This document shows positions 44,984 through 55,100 of a DNA stretch of 64,000 nucleotides, one piece after another (position 1 is the first letter of the stretch; each line of letters opens with the position of its first letter). The notes under the pieces were generated by a model. That model was not told the origin of the DNA. It did no database searches and saw nothing but the letters and a program-made list of their open reading frames with translations. The position numbers and the translations under genes were made by a program. Source of the DNA: Acinetobacter soli (GTDB lineage Bacteria > Pseudomonadota > Gammaproteobacteria > Pseudomonadales > Moraxellaceae); contig NZ_BBNM01000003.1 of the NCBI RefSeq assembly GCF_000760595.1, forward strand, positions 268,351 through 332,350, in the 5' to 3' direction.

Positions 44984-46330
44984 TTAAAATGTATAACGAT
45001 AATTGATCAGTAAGCGATGCTGATCCCAATCTTTTCGGGTCATTCCATTAATTTTTTCGCCTAACGCAGCATGCTCAAATTTGGAATCATAATGCAGATA
45101 TGAATAACGAAAATCCAGATTCTTTATCCAAGGTACACTGTAGCTAAAGCCAATATCGTAATAACGTTCCTGACCTTCAATCTCGCTGCTGATGTTGCTC
45201 TGGTGCGCACCAAATCCATAAGCGTATTTAAATTCAGTCTTGAGGCCCTGAATCACATCCGACCAGTTATATCTAAAGCGAAGCGCAACCGCCGTCTCGT
45301 CATTGTTGGTAAAATCTGGCCCTATAGCAGAAGACGTCGGAAAAGGATTGGTTCCGTGATCCTGAGTCAGTCCCCCTGTACGATCTGAATGCGTCGAAAA
45401 GTTATCTTCAATCCAGAAACCATCAAATTTTGAGATTGCTGCACCTAGTTCGAAACGCTTGATCATCCAGTTAATATCAAAAAAATAGCCGTTCCCACGA
45501 TTAGATATCTGTTGTCCTTTTATACAATCCAGATCCGCTTCTGCTGCGCACTTAAACAAATTTCCATCATCTCTTGAAAAGAATGCACCGCCTGTCAATA
45601 ACCATGTACTGGACGCAAACGGCAATTTATATTGAACCATTGTGCCGTACTTTTCTAAATAATCCTTACTCTTTAAGTATTCGGTATTTAGCGTCCATTG
45701 CTGCGTTTGATATTTCGCACCCATCAAAGCCACATAAGGAATATGTTCGTTGTTATCTGTGACTAACTTTTCAAAGCTGTCCATACTACGTGGCTTCCAG
45801 CGGTCATAGTAGGACAGATAAGTATTGAGCTCGGGATTCAGCTTAAATTGAGCACTAACGCCTGAAAATGTATCGGGTACAGTTCGGGTATTGGTACTTT
45901 TTAATAATAGTGAATCTTGCAGCTGAGGACCGATTTTAATCTCGCTCCCCTCGCCCAATTTGGCTTTAACATAGAGCTGCCCCAAAACTGCAAAATTCTG
46001 TGCCAGTTTGCCATTATTTTCAACTTCAAGCAGCTGCGGCGTAGGTTTACCCGTATCAAACAGTTTCGATACCGCATATACAGAACCATCTATTCCCAAC
46101 CAGTCATGCCAATATACCGAACGGTAATTTAGTTCCATCCCTAGCGCACTTTGCTCATAGCGGCTGGTCGTCGGGTTGGGATTGAGTAATGTTGGATGTG
46201 CAACGCCTTGATCATTCCAGTAACGGGTATTGAGTTTAAGTTCGAGTTGGCCATAGTTCTGAGGTATATCTGCATGGCAAAATGCAGTGTATTCCAAGCC
46301 AAATACGCTTAATAATAAGCCCTTATTCAT
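44984..46330 (-). CDS. OprD-family outer-membrane porin
   Basis: A 448-residue porin of the OprD/OccD type, substrate-specific channels for carboxylates and amino-acid-like molecules. It has a short signal peptide ending FCHAD, an N-terminal LELKLNTRYWNDQG strand, alternating barrel strands through the whole length, and a C-terminal phenylalanine (LLINYRYTF). AAGGA lies 8 nt before the ATG. It follows the MFS transporter gene and its terminator, and is probably the outer-membrane uptake route for the substrate handled by the cluster to the right. The actual substrate is unknown. Confidence 0.88.
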   Translation of the reverse strand: MNKGLLLSVFGLEYTAFCHADIPQNYGQLELKLNTRYWNDQGVAHPTLLNPNPTTSRYEQSALGMELNYRSVYWHDWLGIDGSVYAVSKLFDTGKPTPQLLEVENNGKLAQNFAVLGQLYVKAKLGEGSEIKIGPQLQDSLLLKSTNTRTVPDTFSGVSAQFKLNPELNTYLSYYDRWKPRSMDSFEKLVTDNNEHIPYVALMGAKYQTQQWTLNTEYLKSKDYLEKYGTMVQYKLPFASSTWLLTGGAFFSRDDGNLFKCAAEADLDCIKGQQISNRGNGYFFDINWMIKRFELGAAISKFDGFWIEDNFSTHSDRTGGLTQDHGTNPFPTSSAIGPDFTNNDETAVALRFRYNWSDVIQGLKTEFKYAYGFGAHQSNISSEIEGQERYYDIGFSYSVPWIKNLDFRYSYLHYDSKFEHAALGEKINGMTRKDWDQHRLLINYRYTF

Positions 46331-46356
46331 TTTAAATATCCTTTTTTAAGCATGAA

Positions 46357-46393
46357 TAAAAACACTGCCTAACCTTTCAGCTAGGCAATTTTT
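46357..46393 (-). terminator. Terminator after the MFS gene
   Basis: GCCTA...TAGGC form a stem with a 10-nt loop; on the minus strand it is followed by TGTTTTTATT. It ends the MFS transcript before the porin gene. Confidence 0.65.
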
Positions 46394-46410
46394 AGATATG
46401 TCATATAAAG

Positions 46411-47796
46411 TTAAGGAGAGAGTTTCTCTAAGACTTGGCCCTTGGTTTCGATGGCAAACCAGAACGTCACCAATCCACCAATTAGTGCCACGATTGCCAG
46501 TACGCTAAATACATACTGAATGCCATAGCCTCCAACAATTAATCCAACAATTACTGGCCCAATTGCAGATCCTGCACGTAACCAAGCGGTACTAAAGCCG
46601 ATTCCCATCGCACGTAAACGTGTCGGATACAGCTCAGCAGCATAGAGATATAGAGAAAATGAGATGGTTTGTAAAATTGCATAACTGAGCGTAGCGAGTA
46701 CCACAACCTGTATCGCAGATGTTGCGCCAAGCACAGACAGGCTCATTAAAGGAATAATCGCCAAAAAGAAAGCAGCACTATACCAAGGGCGGCGGCCCAC
46801 TTTATCAATCATGAGCGCACAAATGATCGAAGCAATCACCCCGACTCCCGAGGTAATCCAGCCATAACCAAGGCTGGTCTGCAATGGTAAGCCAAAATGC
46901 TGTTTATATAGTGAAGGTAACCAGGTCACCATAGCGTTATTCACCATATATACGCAAAACCACATTCCCCACAAAGTGAAGGTACGTTTACGGTAGATTC
47001 CCTGAAATAGCTCACGCCAGTTGGTTTTCGCCATTGCCTGTGGATTGATGTCTTTCACGACAGGTTCAGGAAGTGCCTTACCTTGTTTTAACGCCCCCTG
47101 TTCGAAAATTTTCACAACCTTATCGGCTTCAGTAAAACGTCCCTTCGAGGCGAGCCAGCGTGGTGATTCAGGTAAGAAAAAACGTAATGGAATAACCAAT
47201 AAAGATGGAACCAGCCCGACAATAAACATGACTTTCCAACCATAGATCGGCATCAGAAAATATGCAGCCATTCCTGCAAACATCAGTCCCATCGGAAAGA
47301 GCACTTCATAAAGCAAGAAAAATTTGCCACGTTTTTCTGCTCCAATAAACTCATTGATATAAGCACTCGCGACAGGAACCTCACCACCTGTACCTACACC
47401 TTGTAAAAACCTAAAAACCAGTAACGATAATCCGCTCCATGCAAATAAACATGCAATATCCATCATCACAAACAACATGATGGTAAAAAACAAGACCCGT
47501 AGCCGCCCAACTTTTTCAGCCAAAGAACCAAAAAAAATGGCACCTATGAGTTGGCCAACATAACCCGCTGCAATGATGGCACCCACGTAGGCTGGAGTTA
47601 AATGCCATTCTGTAATCAGCTGGGGTAAAGCAAAGGCAATTGCAAGTACGGTATAGGCATCAAAAAAAGTGGCTATTCCAATGGTGATTCGCATGAATTG
47701 CAATCGTTTAGTGACGGGTAGTCGCTCTAATCGTGCAATGATGTGTGCATTTTGTTGATGATGACGAATTGATTCTACATCCGCTAGATTGGTCAT
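46411..47796 (-). CDS. MFS transporter, sugar/organic-acid:H+ symporter type
   Basis: A 461-residue inner-membrane protein with 12 predicted segments. It has the MFS motif between helices 2 and 3 (GSLAEKVGRLRVL), its repeat in the second half (MIDKVGRRPWYSAAF), and the sugar-porter signature RFLQGVGTGGEVPVASAYINE with PESPRWLASKGR. This is the metabolite:H+ symporter/AAHS-like branch. I took the ATG at 47796, which has AAGGAG 7 nt upstream, in place of a TTG at 47814. Its place between the DapA-family and OprD genes suggests it imports the growth substrate. Confidence 0.88.
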   Translation of the reverse strand: MTNLADVESIRHHQQNAHIIARLERLPVTKRLQFMRITIGIATFFDAYTVLAIAFALPQLITEWHLTPAYVGAIIAAGYVGQLIGAIFFGSLAEKVGRLRVLFFTIMLFVMMDIACLFAWSGLSLLVFRFLQGVGTGGEVPVASAYINEFIGAEKRGKFFLLYEVLFPMGLMFAGMAAYFLMPIYGWKVMFIVGLVPSLLVIPLRFFLPESPRWLASKGRFTEADKVVKIFEQGALKQGKALPEPVVKDINPQAMAKTNWRELFQGIYRKRTFTLWGMWFCVYMVNNAMVTWLPSLYKQHFGLPLQTSLGYGWITSGVGVIASIICALMIDKVGRRPWYSAAFFLAIIPLMSLSVLGATSAIQVVVLATLSYAILQTISFSLYLYAAELYPTRLRAMGIGFSTAWLRAGSAIGPVIVGLIVGGYGIQYVFSVLAIVALIGGLVTFWFAIETKGQVLEKLSP

Positions 47797-47931
47797 CTCC
47801 GTTCTCCTTATCAACTACATTCCTCGTAGTTTTGTTGTTTTATACCTAAACCGTTTGACTAAAAATCGCACGCATATTTTCTTGTTATTTTTAAATGACA
47901 TGCCCGATTTTTGCCTCAGGCAGAGTAACCT

Positions 47932-47965
47932 AAAAAAAGGCTAGCGCATAGGCTAGCCTTTTTTC
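47932..47965. terminator. Bidirectional terminator after the DapA-family gene
   Basis: GGCTAGC (47939-47945) and GCTAGCC (47952-47958) form a perfect 7-bp stem, with A7 on one side and T6 on the other, so it works on both strands. It lies directly after the minus-strand stop at 47967. Confidence 0.88.
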
Positions 47966-47966
47966 T

Positions 47967-48911
47967 TCAAGCGACTGCTTGAGCGAGATTGACCTTTCCA
48001 ATACCAGCTTGGCGCATCGCTTCATGAATCTCCTGCTCTGCCCCTTCTGCCAGTGGAAGTAAAGGCGAACGAACAGTTGCATGATCTAGAATCCCGCGTG
48101 CAACCAAAGCATGTTTGAGTGCGACGGTGCCTTCCATATGCGATCCGCGGTGGTAAACATTACGTGTGACAGGAAGCAGCTGATCGTGCAATGCTCGTGC
48201 TTTCTCGTAATCTTTGGCTTTGCCTGCCTTGATCATTTCAATCAATAGCTCTGGAGCAATATTGCCATAGCCGACCAAAGCGCCATCTACATCAAACATG
48301 GTATGTAGAAGATATTCATCGTGGCAGGTCAATACCTGTAAATCAGGACGCTCACGGCGAATAATCGGAATTTCGACATCCCAACGACGCATGTTTCGTA
48401 CACCATTTTTCATGGCAAATACGCCAGGCTGTGCAGAAATATCGAGTAAGGTATCTAAATCATAAGTGGCTTTAGTGGCATCTGGATATTGAAATAAAAT
48501 TGAAGGTAAGCCACTCTCTTCATAAATTGCTTTATAACGATCTTGTGGAGCACCTTTTTGATATCCAAAACGTAGCCAGCCATGCGAAGGATAAATGAGT
48601 CCTGCCGATGCACCTGCACTGACTGCACGCTTTGCTTCTTCTGCCGCAACAGACGTACCTTCAAGCGTGATCCCTGCAATTACAGGAATTCGATCATCGA
48701 CAGATTTGACAAAGCTTTCAATCACCTGCATCTGCTCTTTTTGTGAAAGAAATGTACCTTCACCTGCGTGGCCTAAAACCACTAGGCCTTTTACGCCATC
48801 GATACTACCTAACCAAGAACCTAAGCGCTGAATCGCGTCGTGATCTACCGCACCATCGCGTGTGAATGGTGTTACTGGTGCTGGGGTAAGTCCACGTAAA
48901 TCTAAGCTCAT
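47967..48911 (-). CDS. DapA/NanA-family lyase or dehydratase
   Basis: A 314-residue TIM-barrel enzyme of the dihydrodipicolinate synthase/N-acetylneuraminate lyase superfamily. The Schiff-base lysine is K168 (GVFAMKNG), the catalytic tyrosine Y142 (ILFQYPD), and the GHAGEGTFL loop near residue 48 is the family's substrate-carboxylate loop. The start at 48911 (MSLDLRGLTPAPVTPF) has AGGAAG 8 nt upstream; a longer frame of 43 more codons is unlike the family. It is probably a catabolic aldolase/dehydratase, not DapA, since it sits in a degradation cluster, divergent from a LysR gene. Substrate unknown. Confidence 0.87.
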   Translation of the reverse strand: MSLDLRGLTPAPVTPFTRDGAVDHDAIQRLGSWLGSIDGVKGLVVLGHAGEGTFLSQKEQMQVIESFVKSVDDRIPVIAGITLEGTSVAAEEAKRAVSAGASAGLIYPSHGWLRFGYQKGAPQDRYKAIYEESGLPSILFQYPDATKATYDLDTLLDISAQPGVFAMKNGVRNMRRWDVEIPIIRRERPDLQVLTCHDEYLLHTMFDVDGALVGYGNIAPELLIEMIKAGKAKDYEKARALHDQLLPVTRNVYHRGSHMEGTVALKHALVARGILDHATVRSPLLPLAEGAEQEIHEAMRQAGIGKVNLAQAVA

Positions 48912-49092
48912 AACCGTACTTCCTATACTATGTGATTTATCATTCTCATTCGCCCTTAAGCAGGGTTCATTTTTGATTTCAGAGAACATAAATGGAGTAT
49001 AGAAAGAGTTCAGATATAGAGGAATTACTATTTCTTGCATTTCAGTTATACTGTTTTTGTATACCTTTTTTAAAAAGATTCAGGATTGATCG

Positions 49093-49983
49093 ATGAATTA
49101 CGCGTTATGGAAAACCTTTTTAGATGCAGTTGAATTAGGAAGCTTAAGTAAAGTCGCAACGCTACAAAATACCAATCAGCCGCAAATTAGCCGACAAATC
49201 AATGAACTTGAAGCCGTATGTGGAGGCCGGCTATTTAACCGGACAGGTCGAGGTGTCGAACTGACTGATTTGGGTCAGCATTTATTGCCCAAAATCTATG
49301 CATGGATCAATGTAACCGACCAGTTTAATAATGAGATTTTACACTCAACCGATACGCCTGTTGGCACAGTCAGGATTGCCAGCTTACCTTCTACCGCGCA
49401 CCCATTACTCACCACGCTCTATAAAGTACTTCAGCAAAAATATCCGCGTATTAAGTTATCGGTTCGCGAGGGGCAAGGCGTACATTTGGAAAAATGGCTT
49501 GAAGAAGGTAATGTCGATCTCGCTCTACTGTATCGGTTTAGTCCAACCCCTAAACATGGTGATATTTATCTGGCCGAAGCGGATACCTATCTGGTCAGTT
49601 GCGCAAATGACCCTCTCACCCAAGCTAAAGAGATCGAGTTTAAAGCCATTGAGCATCTTCCTCTGGTTACCTTTTGCCGGCCAAGTAACTGGCGTAATTT
49701 TCTTGATCATATGGCTTATGAACACGGGCTAAATCTAAATATTGTATTTGAAGCAGATTCAATTAGCCTGCAGACACATCTGGTTGCTGAAAATGGGCTT
49801 TATAGCTTGTTGGGTCCTCAAGCATTAATCAAGGCATCTCAATATACGGCAGTGAACGCCGCAAAAATCGTAAATCCTGAGTTGAAACGTTATATTTCGC
49901 TATCGGTTTCAAAGCATGGTTATCTTACACCTGCCTGTAAAGCGGTGATGGAGGAGATCAAGCGTATCGCAGATCTTCTGTAA
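49093..49983 (+). CDS. LysR-family regulator
   Basis: A 296-residue transcription factor with an N-terminal winged HTH (LWKTFLDAVELGSLSKVATL, NQPQISRQINELEAVCGGRLF, RTGRGVELTDLG) and a C-terminal periplasmic-binding-protein-like effector domain. It is divergent from the DapA-family gene with a 181-nt shared region, so it is the natural candidate to control that gene and perhaps the porin and MFS genes beyond it. It ends 32 nt before the second LysR stop (convergent). The effector is unknown. Confidence 0.9.
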   Translation: MNYALWKTFLDAVELGSLSKVATLQNTNQPQISRQINELEAVCGGRLFNRTGRGVELTDLGQHLLPKIYAWINVTDQFNNEILHSTDTPVGTVRIASLPSTAHPLLTTLYKVLQQKYPRIKLSVREGQGVHLEKWLEEGNVDLALLYRFSPTPKHGDIYLAEADTYLVSCANDPLTQAKEIEFKAIEHLPLVTFCRPSNWRNFLDHMAYEHGLNLNIVFEADSISLQTHLVAENGLYSLLGPQALIKASQYTAVNAAKIVNPELKRYISLSVSKHGYLTPACKAVMEEIKRIADLL

Positions 49984-50015
49984 GTTTGCCTTAAAGCTTT
50001 TGAAGTTCGAGTAGT

Positions 50016-50924
50016 TTAATCGTGATCACGCTTTTTCATTTCATAAACTAACATGTGCAACAGCGTATTAGCAGCATTGCCCAATTGCCTGCCTAATCGA
50101 GTAATAATATGCGATTTTGTTTGCGCAAATGTCGGATGGTGCAACGGAAGTGCGATGAGATCAGGATATAAATGTGCGTGATGTTCGATGGTGAATTTCG
50201 GTAAAAGGGTAATTCCGCCATTTATCGCATAAGCTTTTAAAGTAGATAGATTGTTGCACTCCAAAGTTGGGGTTAACACGACACCTGTGAGATTTTCCAC
50301 CTGAGAAATAATTTGTCGAATTCCGTGTGAAACATCCGTTAAGGCAAGTCGATATTGATTCAGTTGACTCAATTCAATTGGACTTATTTGTGCAAGCGGA
50401 TGCTCTTTATGAAGAATAATAGACAACGGATGATCCATTGCTAAGTGACTACGAATTTTGGGATCTCTTGCCGGATTAAACACCAATCCTAGATGTGCCT
50501 CATCTTCCGTTACTTTTCGAATCACCTCGTTACTGCTACAAATCGATAAATGCAACTTAATCTCGGGAAATTGTGAAGAAAACTCACTGAGTAAGCCCGC
50601 AACATCGTCAATATATCCTTCACCCATTGCAATAAAGATGTGTCCCTTTTGCAATCCCTGTAAAGATTGAAGATTTTCTAATAGCAATTCCTGCTGAATT
50701 AAGTAGGCTTTGTAATATTTGAGAACTTCTTCGCCAGCTTCAGTGGCTTTTATCCCACGTCGATGTCGTTCAATTAATGTCACCGCAAGTTCTTGCTCAA
50801 GTTGGCTGATCTGTCGACTCACCGCAGAAGGTGCAACATCCAGCGCATCCGCAGCAGCACGGACACTCCCTTTATTCACCGCTTCAAAGAAAAATTTAAT
50901 ACGGTTTTCGTGCACATAGCTCAT
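50016..50924 (-). CDS. LysR-family regulator
   Basis: A 302-residue LysR protein with the HTH RIKFFFEAVNKGSVRAAADAL and APSAVSRQISQLEQELAVTL followed by RHRRGIKATEAG, and an effector-binding domain after about residue 90. It is divergent from the oxidoreductase/aldehyde-dehydrogenase/amidohydrolase operon across a 253-nt region, and so is its likely regulator. It converges on the first LysR gene with no clear terminator between them. The two regulators share only family-level similarity. Confidence 0.9.
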   Translation of the reverse strand: MSYVHENRIKFFFEAVNKGSVRAAADALDVAPSAVSRQISQLEQELAVTLIERHRRGIKATEAGEEVLKYYKAYLIQQELLLENLQSLQGLQKGHIFIAMGEGYIDDVAGLLSEFSSQFPEIKLHLSICSSNEVIRKVTEDEAHLGLVFNPARDPKIRSHLAMDHPLSIILHKEHPLAQISPIELSQLNQYRLALTDVSHGIRQIISQVENLTGVVLTPTLECNNLSTLKAYAINGGITLLPKFTIEHHAHLYPDLIALPLHHPTFAQTKSHIITRLGRQLGNAANTLLHMLVYEMKKRDHD

Positions 50925-51177
50925 TCTTTTAACCTAACTTGTGTGTTGCGTTAAAAGCAACAAACTTTAAGAATCGTTGTTATTGATAACCAATTTGTCT
51001 GATATCTATACTCGTATTCGTAAATCTTGTAAAGCATATTTGACCGTTATAAAAGCTTAAACAGACCAAACCAATCGTGACTTGGTCAACATCTCAAACG
51101 CTTCTAAATACGCTTTGGCTTTGCACAGATCTTGATTTAAACCATCTTTAGCGCATTGAGCGTTACGAGTATCAAAT

Positions 51178-52056
51178 ATGAAAGTAGGTGTATTAGGGTT
51201 AGGTAATATGGGAGCGGGTATGGCCGCCACACTCGTTTCAAAAGATTTTGAGGTTTACGGATTTGACTTATCAACACAAGCAATTATCGAAGCGCAAAAG
51301 CATGGTGTACAGCCAGTAAAAAATTTAAAAGAACTTCTGGATCATATTGAGATTCTAATTATTTCATTACCCAAAGCTGAACATGTTGAAGCAGTTATTT
51401 TCGGTGAAAACGGTGTACTAACACGGGGTCACGCTGGCTTAATTATCGTCGATACAACCACCTCGACACCAGAAACGAGTCGCAAAGTTGCCGCAGCGCT
51501 TGCAGAAAAACAAATGTATTTTGCTGATACACCTGTATCTGGTGGGCCAAAAGGTGCTGCAACTGGCACGATGAGTATGGTGATTGGTGCAGAAGATGAC
51601 GTCATGCATAAAATCAAACCTGTGCTGGAAGCAATGAGTACAACACAAGTGCATGTAGGTGGAGTTGGCGCAGGAAATATTACCAAAATTGCCAATAATC
51701 TTTTGGCAGCAGCACATTTAATTACCACCGCAGAGGCCATGAGCCTTGCTGTTCATTGCGGAATAGACCCAGAAAAACTGTTAGCGGGCATTAATGCAGG
51801 TTCAGGCCGAAGCGCAGCAAGCCAAGCCATGTTTCCACAGTGGGTACTCAATAAAGCCTATAACTCTGGATTTAGTATGGGGCTCATGCGCAAAGATGTA
51901 GGACTGGCCCAAGATATGGCTGATGCGCTTGAACTCGACTTACCTGTATCTAAAAAAATCGTGGCTTTGTGGCGTGAAGGCAGTAAGCCACAGCTCTCCG
52001 ACACAGAGGATTTTACAGCGATTGTAAAACATACCGATCTCGAATTTTTTGGATAA
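51178..52056 (+). CDS. Beta-hydroxyacid dehydrogenase (HIBADH/tartronate-semialdehyde reductase family)
   Basis: A 292-residue NAD(P)-dependent oxidoreductase. It has the N-terminal Rossmann motif GVLGLGNMGAGMAATLV, the substrate-binding DTPVSGGPKGAATGTM at residues 117-132, and the catalytic lysine K170 in GNITKIANNLL. The all-alpha C-terminal domain completes the family fold. It is the first gene of a three-gene operon with an aldehyde dehydrogenase and an M20 amidohydrolase. It probably interconverts a 3-hydroxy acid and its semialdehyde, which the next enzyme would oxidise; the compound is not identified. Confidence 0.9.
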   Translation: MKVGVLGLGNMGAGMAATLVSKDFEVYGFDLSTQAIIEAQKHGVQPVKNLKELLDHIEILIISLPKAEHVEAVIFGENGVLTRGHAGLIIVDTTTSTPETSRKVAAALAEKQMYFADTPVSGGPKGAATGTMSMVIGAEDDVMHKIKPVLEAMSTTQVHVGGVGAGNITKIANNLLAAAHLITTAEAMSLAVHCGIDPEKLLAGINAGSGRSAASQAMFPQWVLNKAYNSGFSMGLMRKDVGLAQDMADALELDLPVSKKIVALWREGSKPQLSDTEDFTAIVKHTDLEFFG

Positions 52057-52070
52057 GGACAAAGAACATC

Positions 52071-53579
52071 ATGTTTCAAGAATTAAAAAATATTATCAAG
52101 TCTTACTTAGGTACAGAACAACTCGGAAGCTGGATTAATGGTGAACTCGTCATTGGAAAAGGCGAACTCATTGAAATGCATTCAGCACATGACAATCAGG
52201 TTACGTTTAGCTATCCAGATGCAGATGCGTCGATTGTTGCCTTAGCAAGTGATGCGGCAAAACAGGCACAAAAACAATGGTGGAAACTGACTGCTAAAGA
52301 CCGTGGTCGAATCATGTACATGATAGGTGCCGAGATTAGAAAAGAAATTGATGGTTTAACACACATTGAATGTGTCACCTCAAATAAACCTTACAACGAC
52401 GCACGCGGTGATGTGGTTCGTGTGGCAGAAATGTTTGAATACTATGCAGGTTGGGTTGATAAATTTCATGGTGAAGTTATTCCGGTACCGACCAGCCATT
52501 TGAACTATGTGCGTTATGAAGCCATGGGTACCATCATGCAGATTACCCCGTGGAATGCTCCCATGAATACGTGTGGCTGGCAGGTTGCTCCTGCCCTTGC
52601 TGCAGGCAATGCCGTCATTTTAAAACCATCCGAATTAACCCCGATTAGTTCGCTGGTTGTCGGCATTTTAATTGAGCGTGCAGGTGCACCTAAAGGTCTG
52701 GTCAATGTTATTTTGGGTTATGGCCACACAATTGGCCAAGAACTGATTGCCAAAGCAGATATTCGAAAAATTTGTTTTGTCGGTTCACCTGCAACGGGTA
52801 GTCATATTGCGATGGCAGCAGCAAAACGTTGTTTACCATGTGTCTTAGAGTTAGGTGGAAAATCTGCCAATATTGTCTTTGAAGATACCCATTGGGATCA
52901 TGCCGTCAAAGGTGCAATCTCCGCAATTTTTGGTGGCGCAGGTCAGAGCTGTGTATCTGGGTCACGTCTTTTGGTCCAAGAAAGTATTTACGAAAAATTT
53001 GTATCTGATGTTGCCAAGGCAGCTCAAAAAATTCGTGTTGGTCATCCTGAAAGTAAAGATACAGAAGTGGGCCCAATCAACAATATCAAACAATATACCC
53101 ATGTTTGTAATATGCTAGAAAAGGCAGCACAAGAAGGTGCAGAAGTAGTGGGCGATGTGATTTCAGTGCCTAAGACAGATGGCTTCTATATCAACCCAAC
53201 GGTGCTTAAAGGCCATAATGACATGTATGTCGCGCGTGAAGAAATCTTTGGTCCAGTGGTCATTGCTATTCCATTTAAAGATGAAGAAGATGCTATCCGC
53301 ATTGCCAATGACAGTCGTTTCGGTTTGGCAGGTGCAGTCTGGACCAATAATGTGGCACGCGCACATCGTGTAGCAGCGCAAATCAATGCGGGTACATTCT
53401 GGATTAATGGCTATAAAACCATTCATGTCAGTTCACCATTTGGGGGTTACGGTGACAGCGGTTATGGCCGATCTTCAGGAATTGATGTACTTCGAGAGTA
53501 TAGTGAAGTAAAAAGTGTTTGGGTCGAAACATCTGATTCCCCCACTTTTAGTTTTAATTATGGTGCTGGAGAGGGATAA
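52071..53579 (+). CDS. NAD(P)-dependent aldehyde dehydrogenase
   Basis: A 502-residue ALDH-superfamily enzyme. The oxyanion-hole N162 (TPWNAP), general base E260 (LELGGKS) and nucleophile C294 (GQSCVSGSR) are all present, as is the NAD-binding FVGSPATGSHI region. It starts 14 nt after the dehydrogenase stop with AAGGAC upstream. It likely oxidises a semialdehyde made by the upstream dehydrogenase to a carboxylate. Substrate is inferred only in these general terms. Confidence 0.92.
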   Translation: MFQELKNIIKSYLGTEQLGSWINGELVIGKGELIEMHSAHDNQVTFSYPDADASIVALASDAAKQAQKQWWKLTAKDRGRIMYMIGAEIRKEIDGLTHIECVTSNKPYNDARGDVVRVAEMFEYYAGWVDKFHGEVIPVPTSHLNYVRYEAMGTIMQITPWNAPMNTCGWQVAPALAAGNAVILKPSELTPISSLVVGILIERAGAPKGLVNVILGYGHTIGQELIAKADIRKICFVGSPATGSHIAMAAAKRCLPCVLELGGKSANIVFEDTHWDHAVKGAISAIFGGAGQSCVSGSRLLVQESIYEKFVSDVAKAAQKIRVGHPESKDTEVGPINNIKQYTHVCNMLEKAAQEGAEVVGDVISVPKTDGFYINPTVLKGHNDMYVAREEIFGPVVIAIPFKDEEDAIRIANDSRFGLAGAVWTNNVARAHRVAAQINAGTFWINGYKTIHVSSPFGGYGDSGYGRSSGIDVLREYSEVKSVWVETSDSPTFSFNYGAGEG

Positions 53580-53582
53580 GCT

Positions 53583-54737
53583 ATGAACATTTCTAAAGTC
53601 TTTATTGATGAAGTCATTACTTGGCGTCAACAATTCCATCGCTTCCCTGAAATCGGATTTCAGGAAATTCAAACTTCAAAACGTATCGCTGATTTGTTAC
53701 GCTCGTTTGGCTTGGATGTGCTAGAAGGCATTGCTGGCACAGGTGTGGTGGCAACTTTAGAAAATGGCTCTGGCCCAGTAATTGGACTTCGTGCCGATAT
53801 GGATGCTCTTCCCTTTACCGAGCTGGCAGATATTCCGCATAAGTCATGTCATCACGGTACCATGCATGCCTGTGGTCATGATGGACATACTGCAATACTT
53901 TTAGGGGCGGCCAAATACCTAAGTGAACACCGAAATTTTCATGGAAAAGTGCATTTCGTATTTCAGCCTGCCGAAGAAGGTTTAGGCGGTGCAACCAAAA
54001 TGCTTGAAGAAGGTTTGTTAGATCAGTTTCCAATGTCTGCTATTTATGGTTTACATAACTGGCCAGGACTCCCTGCTGGCCATATTGCCGTCAATCCTGG
54101 CGCAATGATGGCATCTATGGATACCTTTGAAATCCAGCTTGAAGGTAAAAGCTGTCATGCTGCTATGCCGGAATTAGGGTTTGATCCAATTGTGGCAGCT
54201 GCCCAGCTCATTCTGTCGATTCAGACCATTAGCTCTAGACGATTGGCTGCTCAAGATTCTGCTGTACTCAGTATTACTCAAATTCAGGGAGGTGAAGCAA
54301 TCAATATCATCCCTGAATATGTCACGATCAAAGGTACCTTTCGTTGTTTAGACCCTCAAGTTCGTCAACAGGTGAAACAACTCCTTCAAGATCAGGTTGA
54401 GGCGCTCCCTCCTGTACACGGCGTAAAAGGAAGTATCCAATTTTTTTCTGGTTATCCAGTGACAATGAATCATACAGATGCAGCCATCACCATTCGCGAT
54501 GTCGCCCAAAAACTATTTGGAGATTCTAAAGTTCACTGGAATGTCAAACCTTCTATGGCATCAGAAGATTTTTCATATTTTTTAGAAAAATGTTCTGGTG
54601 CATATTTTTGGCTAGGCGTCGATGGAGTAGAACCATCCAAACCACTGCATAATGCTTATTATGATTTTAATGACAATGTCATTGAAACGGGTATAAAATT
54701 TTGGATCGGTTTGGTTGAAACCACCTTATCAAAATAA
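53583..54737 (+). CDS. M20 family amidohydrolase (hippurate/N-acyl-amino-acid hydrolase type)
   Basis: A 384-residue metallo-amidohydrolase (M20D). Metal ligands are C97 and H99 (MHACGHDGH), E131/E132 (QPAEEGLGGA) and H158 (YGLHNWPGLP), with a lid/dimerisation domain in the middle (MDTFEIQLEGKSCHAAMPE) and a late SMASEDFSYFL. It starts 3 nt after the aldehyde dehydrogenase with AGGG upstream. It probably removes an acyl group from an imported amide, giving the cluster its substrate. A strong terminator follows. Confidence 0.92.
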   Translation: MNISKVFIDEVITWRQQFHRFPEIGFQEIQTSKRIADLLRSFGLDVLEGIAGTGVVATLENGSGPVIGLRADMDALPFTELADIPHKSCHHGTMHACGHDGHTAILLGAAKYLSEHRNFHGKVHFVFQPAEEGLGGATKMLEEGLLDQFPMSAIYGLHNWPGLPAGHIAVNPGAMMASMDTFEIQLEGKSCHAAMPELGFDPIVAAAQLILSIQTISSRRLAAQDSAVLSITQIQGGEAINIIPEYVTIKGTFRCLDPQVRQQVKQLLQDQVEALPPVHGVKGSIQFFSGYPVTMNHTDAAITIRDVAQKLFGDSKVHWNVKPSMASEDFSYFLEKCSGAYFWLGVDGVEPSKPLHNAYYDFNDNVIETGIKFWIGLVETTLSK

Positions 54738-54758
54738 TCATCAAAATAAATATTTAAA

Positions 54759-54790
54759 AAATCTCTTATAGCCTCTATAAGAGATTTTTT
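54759..54790 (+). terminator. Terminator of the dehydrogenase/amidohydrolase operon
   Basis: An 11-bp perfect stem (ATCTCTTATAG with CTATAAGAGAT, loop CCT) is followed by TTTTTT. It lies in the 363-nt gap before the DUF3100 gene; the rest of the gap is AT-rich and presumably holds that gene's promoter, with no clear operator. Confidence 0.9.
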
Positions 54791-55100
54791 ATTTCCATTA
54801 GTAAATTTAAAATGCACTTTTATTATGCAAATTTATTTTAATTTTAAAAAATATTTTGAAAACCTTATGTTCTAATTTAAGCAACAAAATTTTATGTTTT
54901 TAGCGCTCAACCATCCATCCAAAAATTCATAACAAGTTATTGAAAAATAAATAATTAAACATGAAATTTAGTGTTTTTATTTTGATGCACATCATTTGAG
55001 CATTGTATACATATTGCGTATTATAAAAACAGGAAATCATGGCATATATTTTGCAATTTTATTAATAAATAAATTATGCCCACTAAAAGGAAGAAGTAAA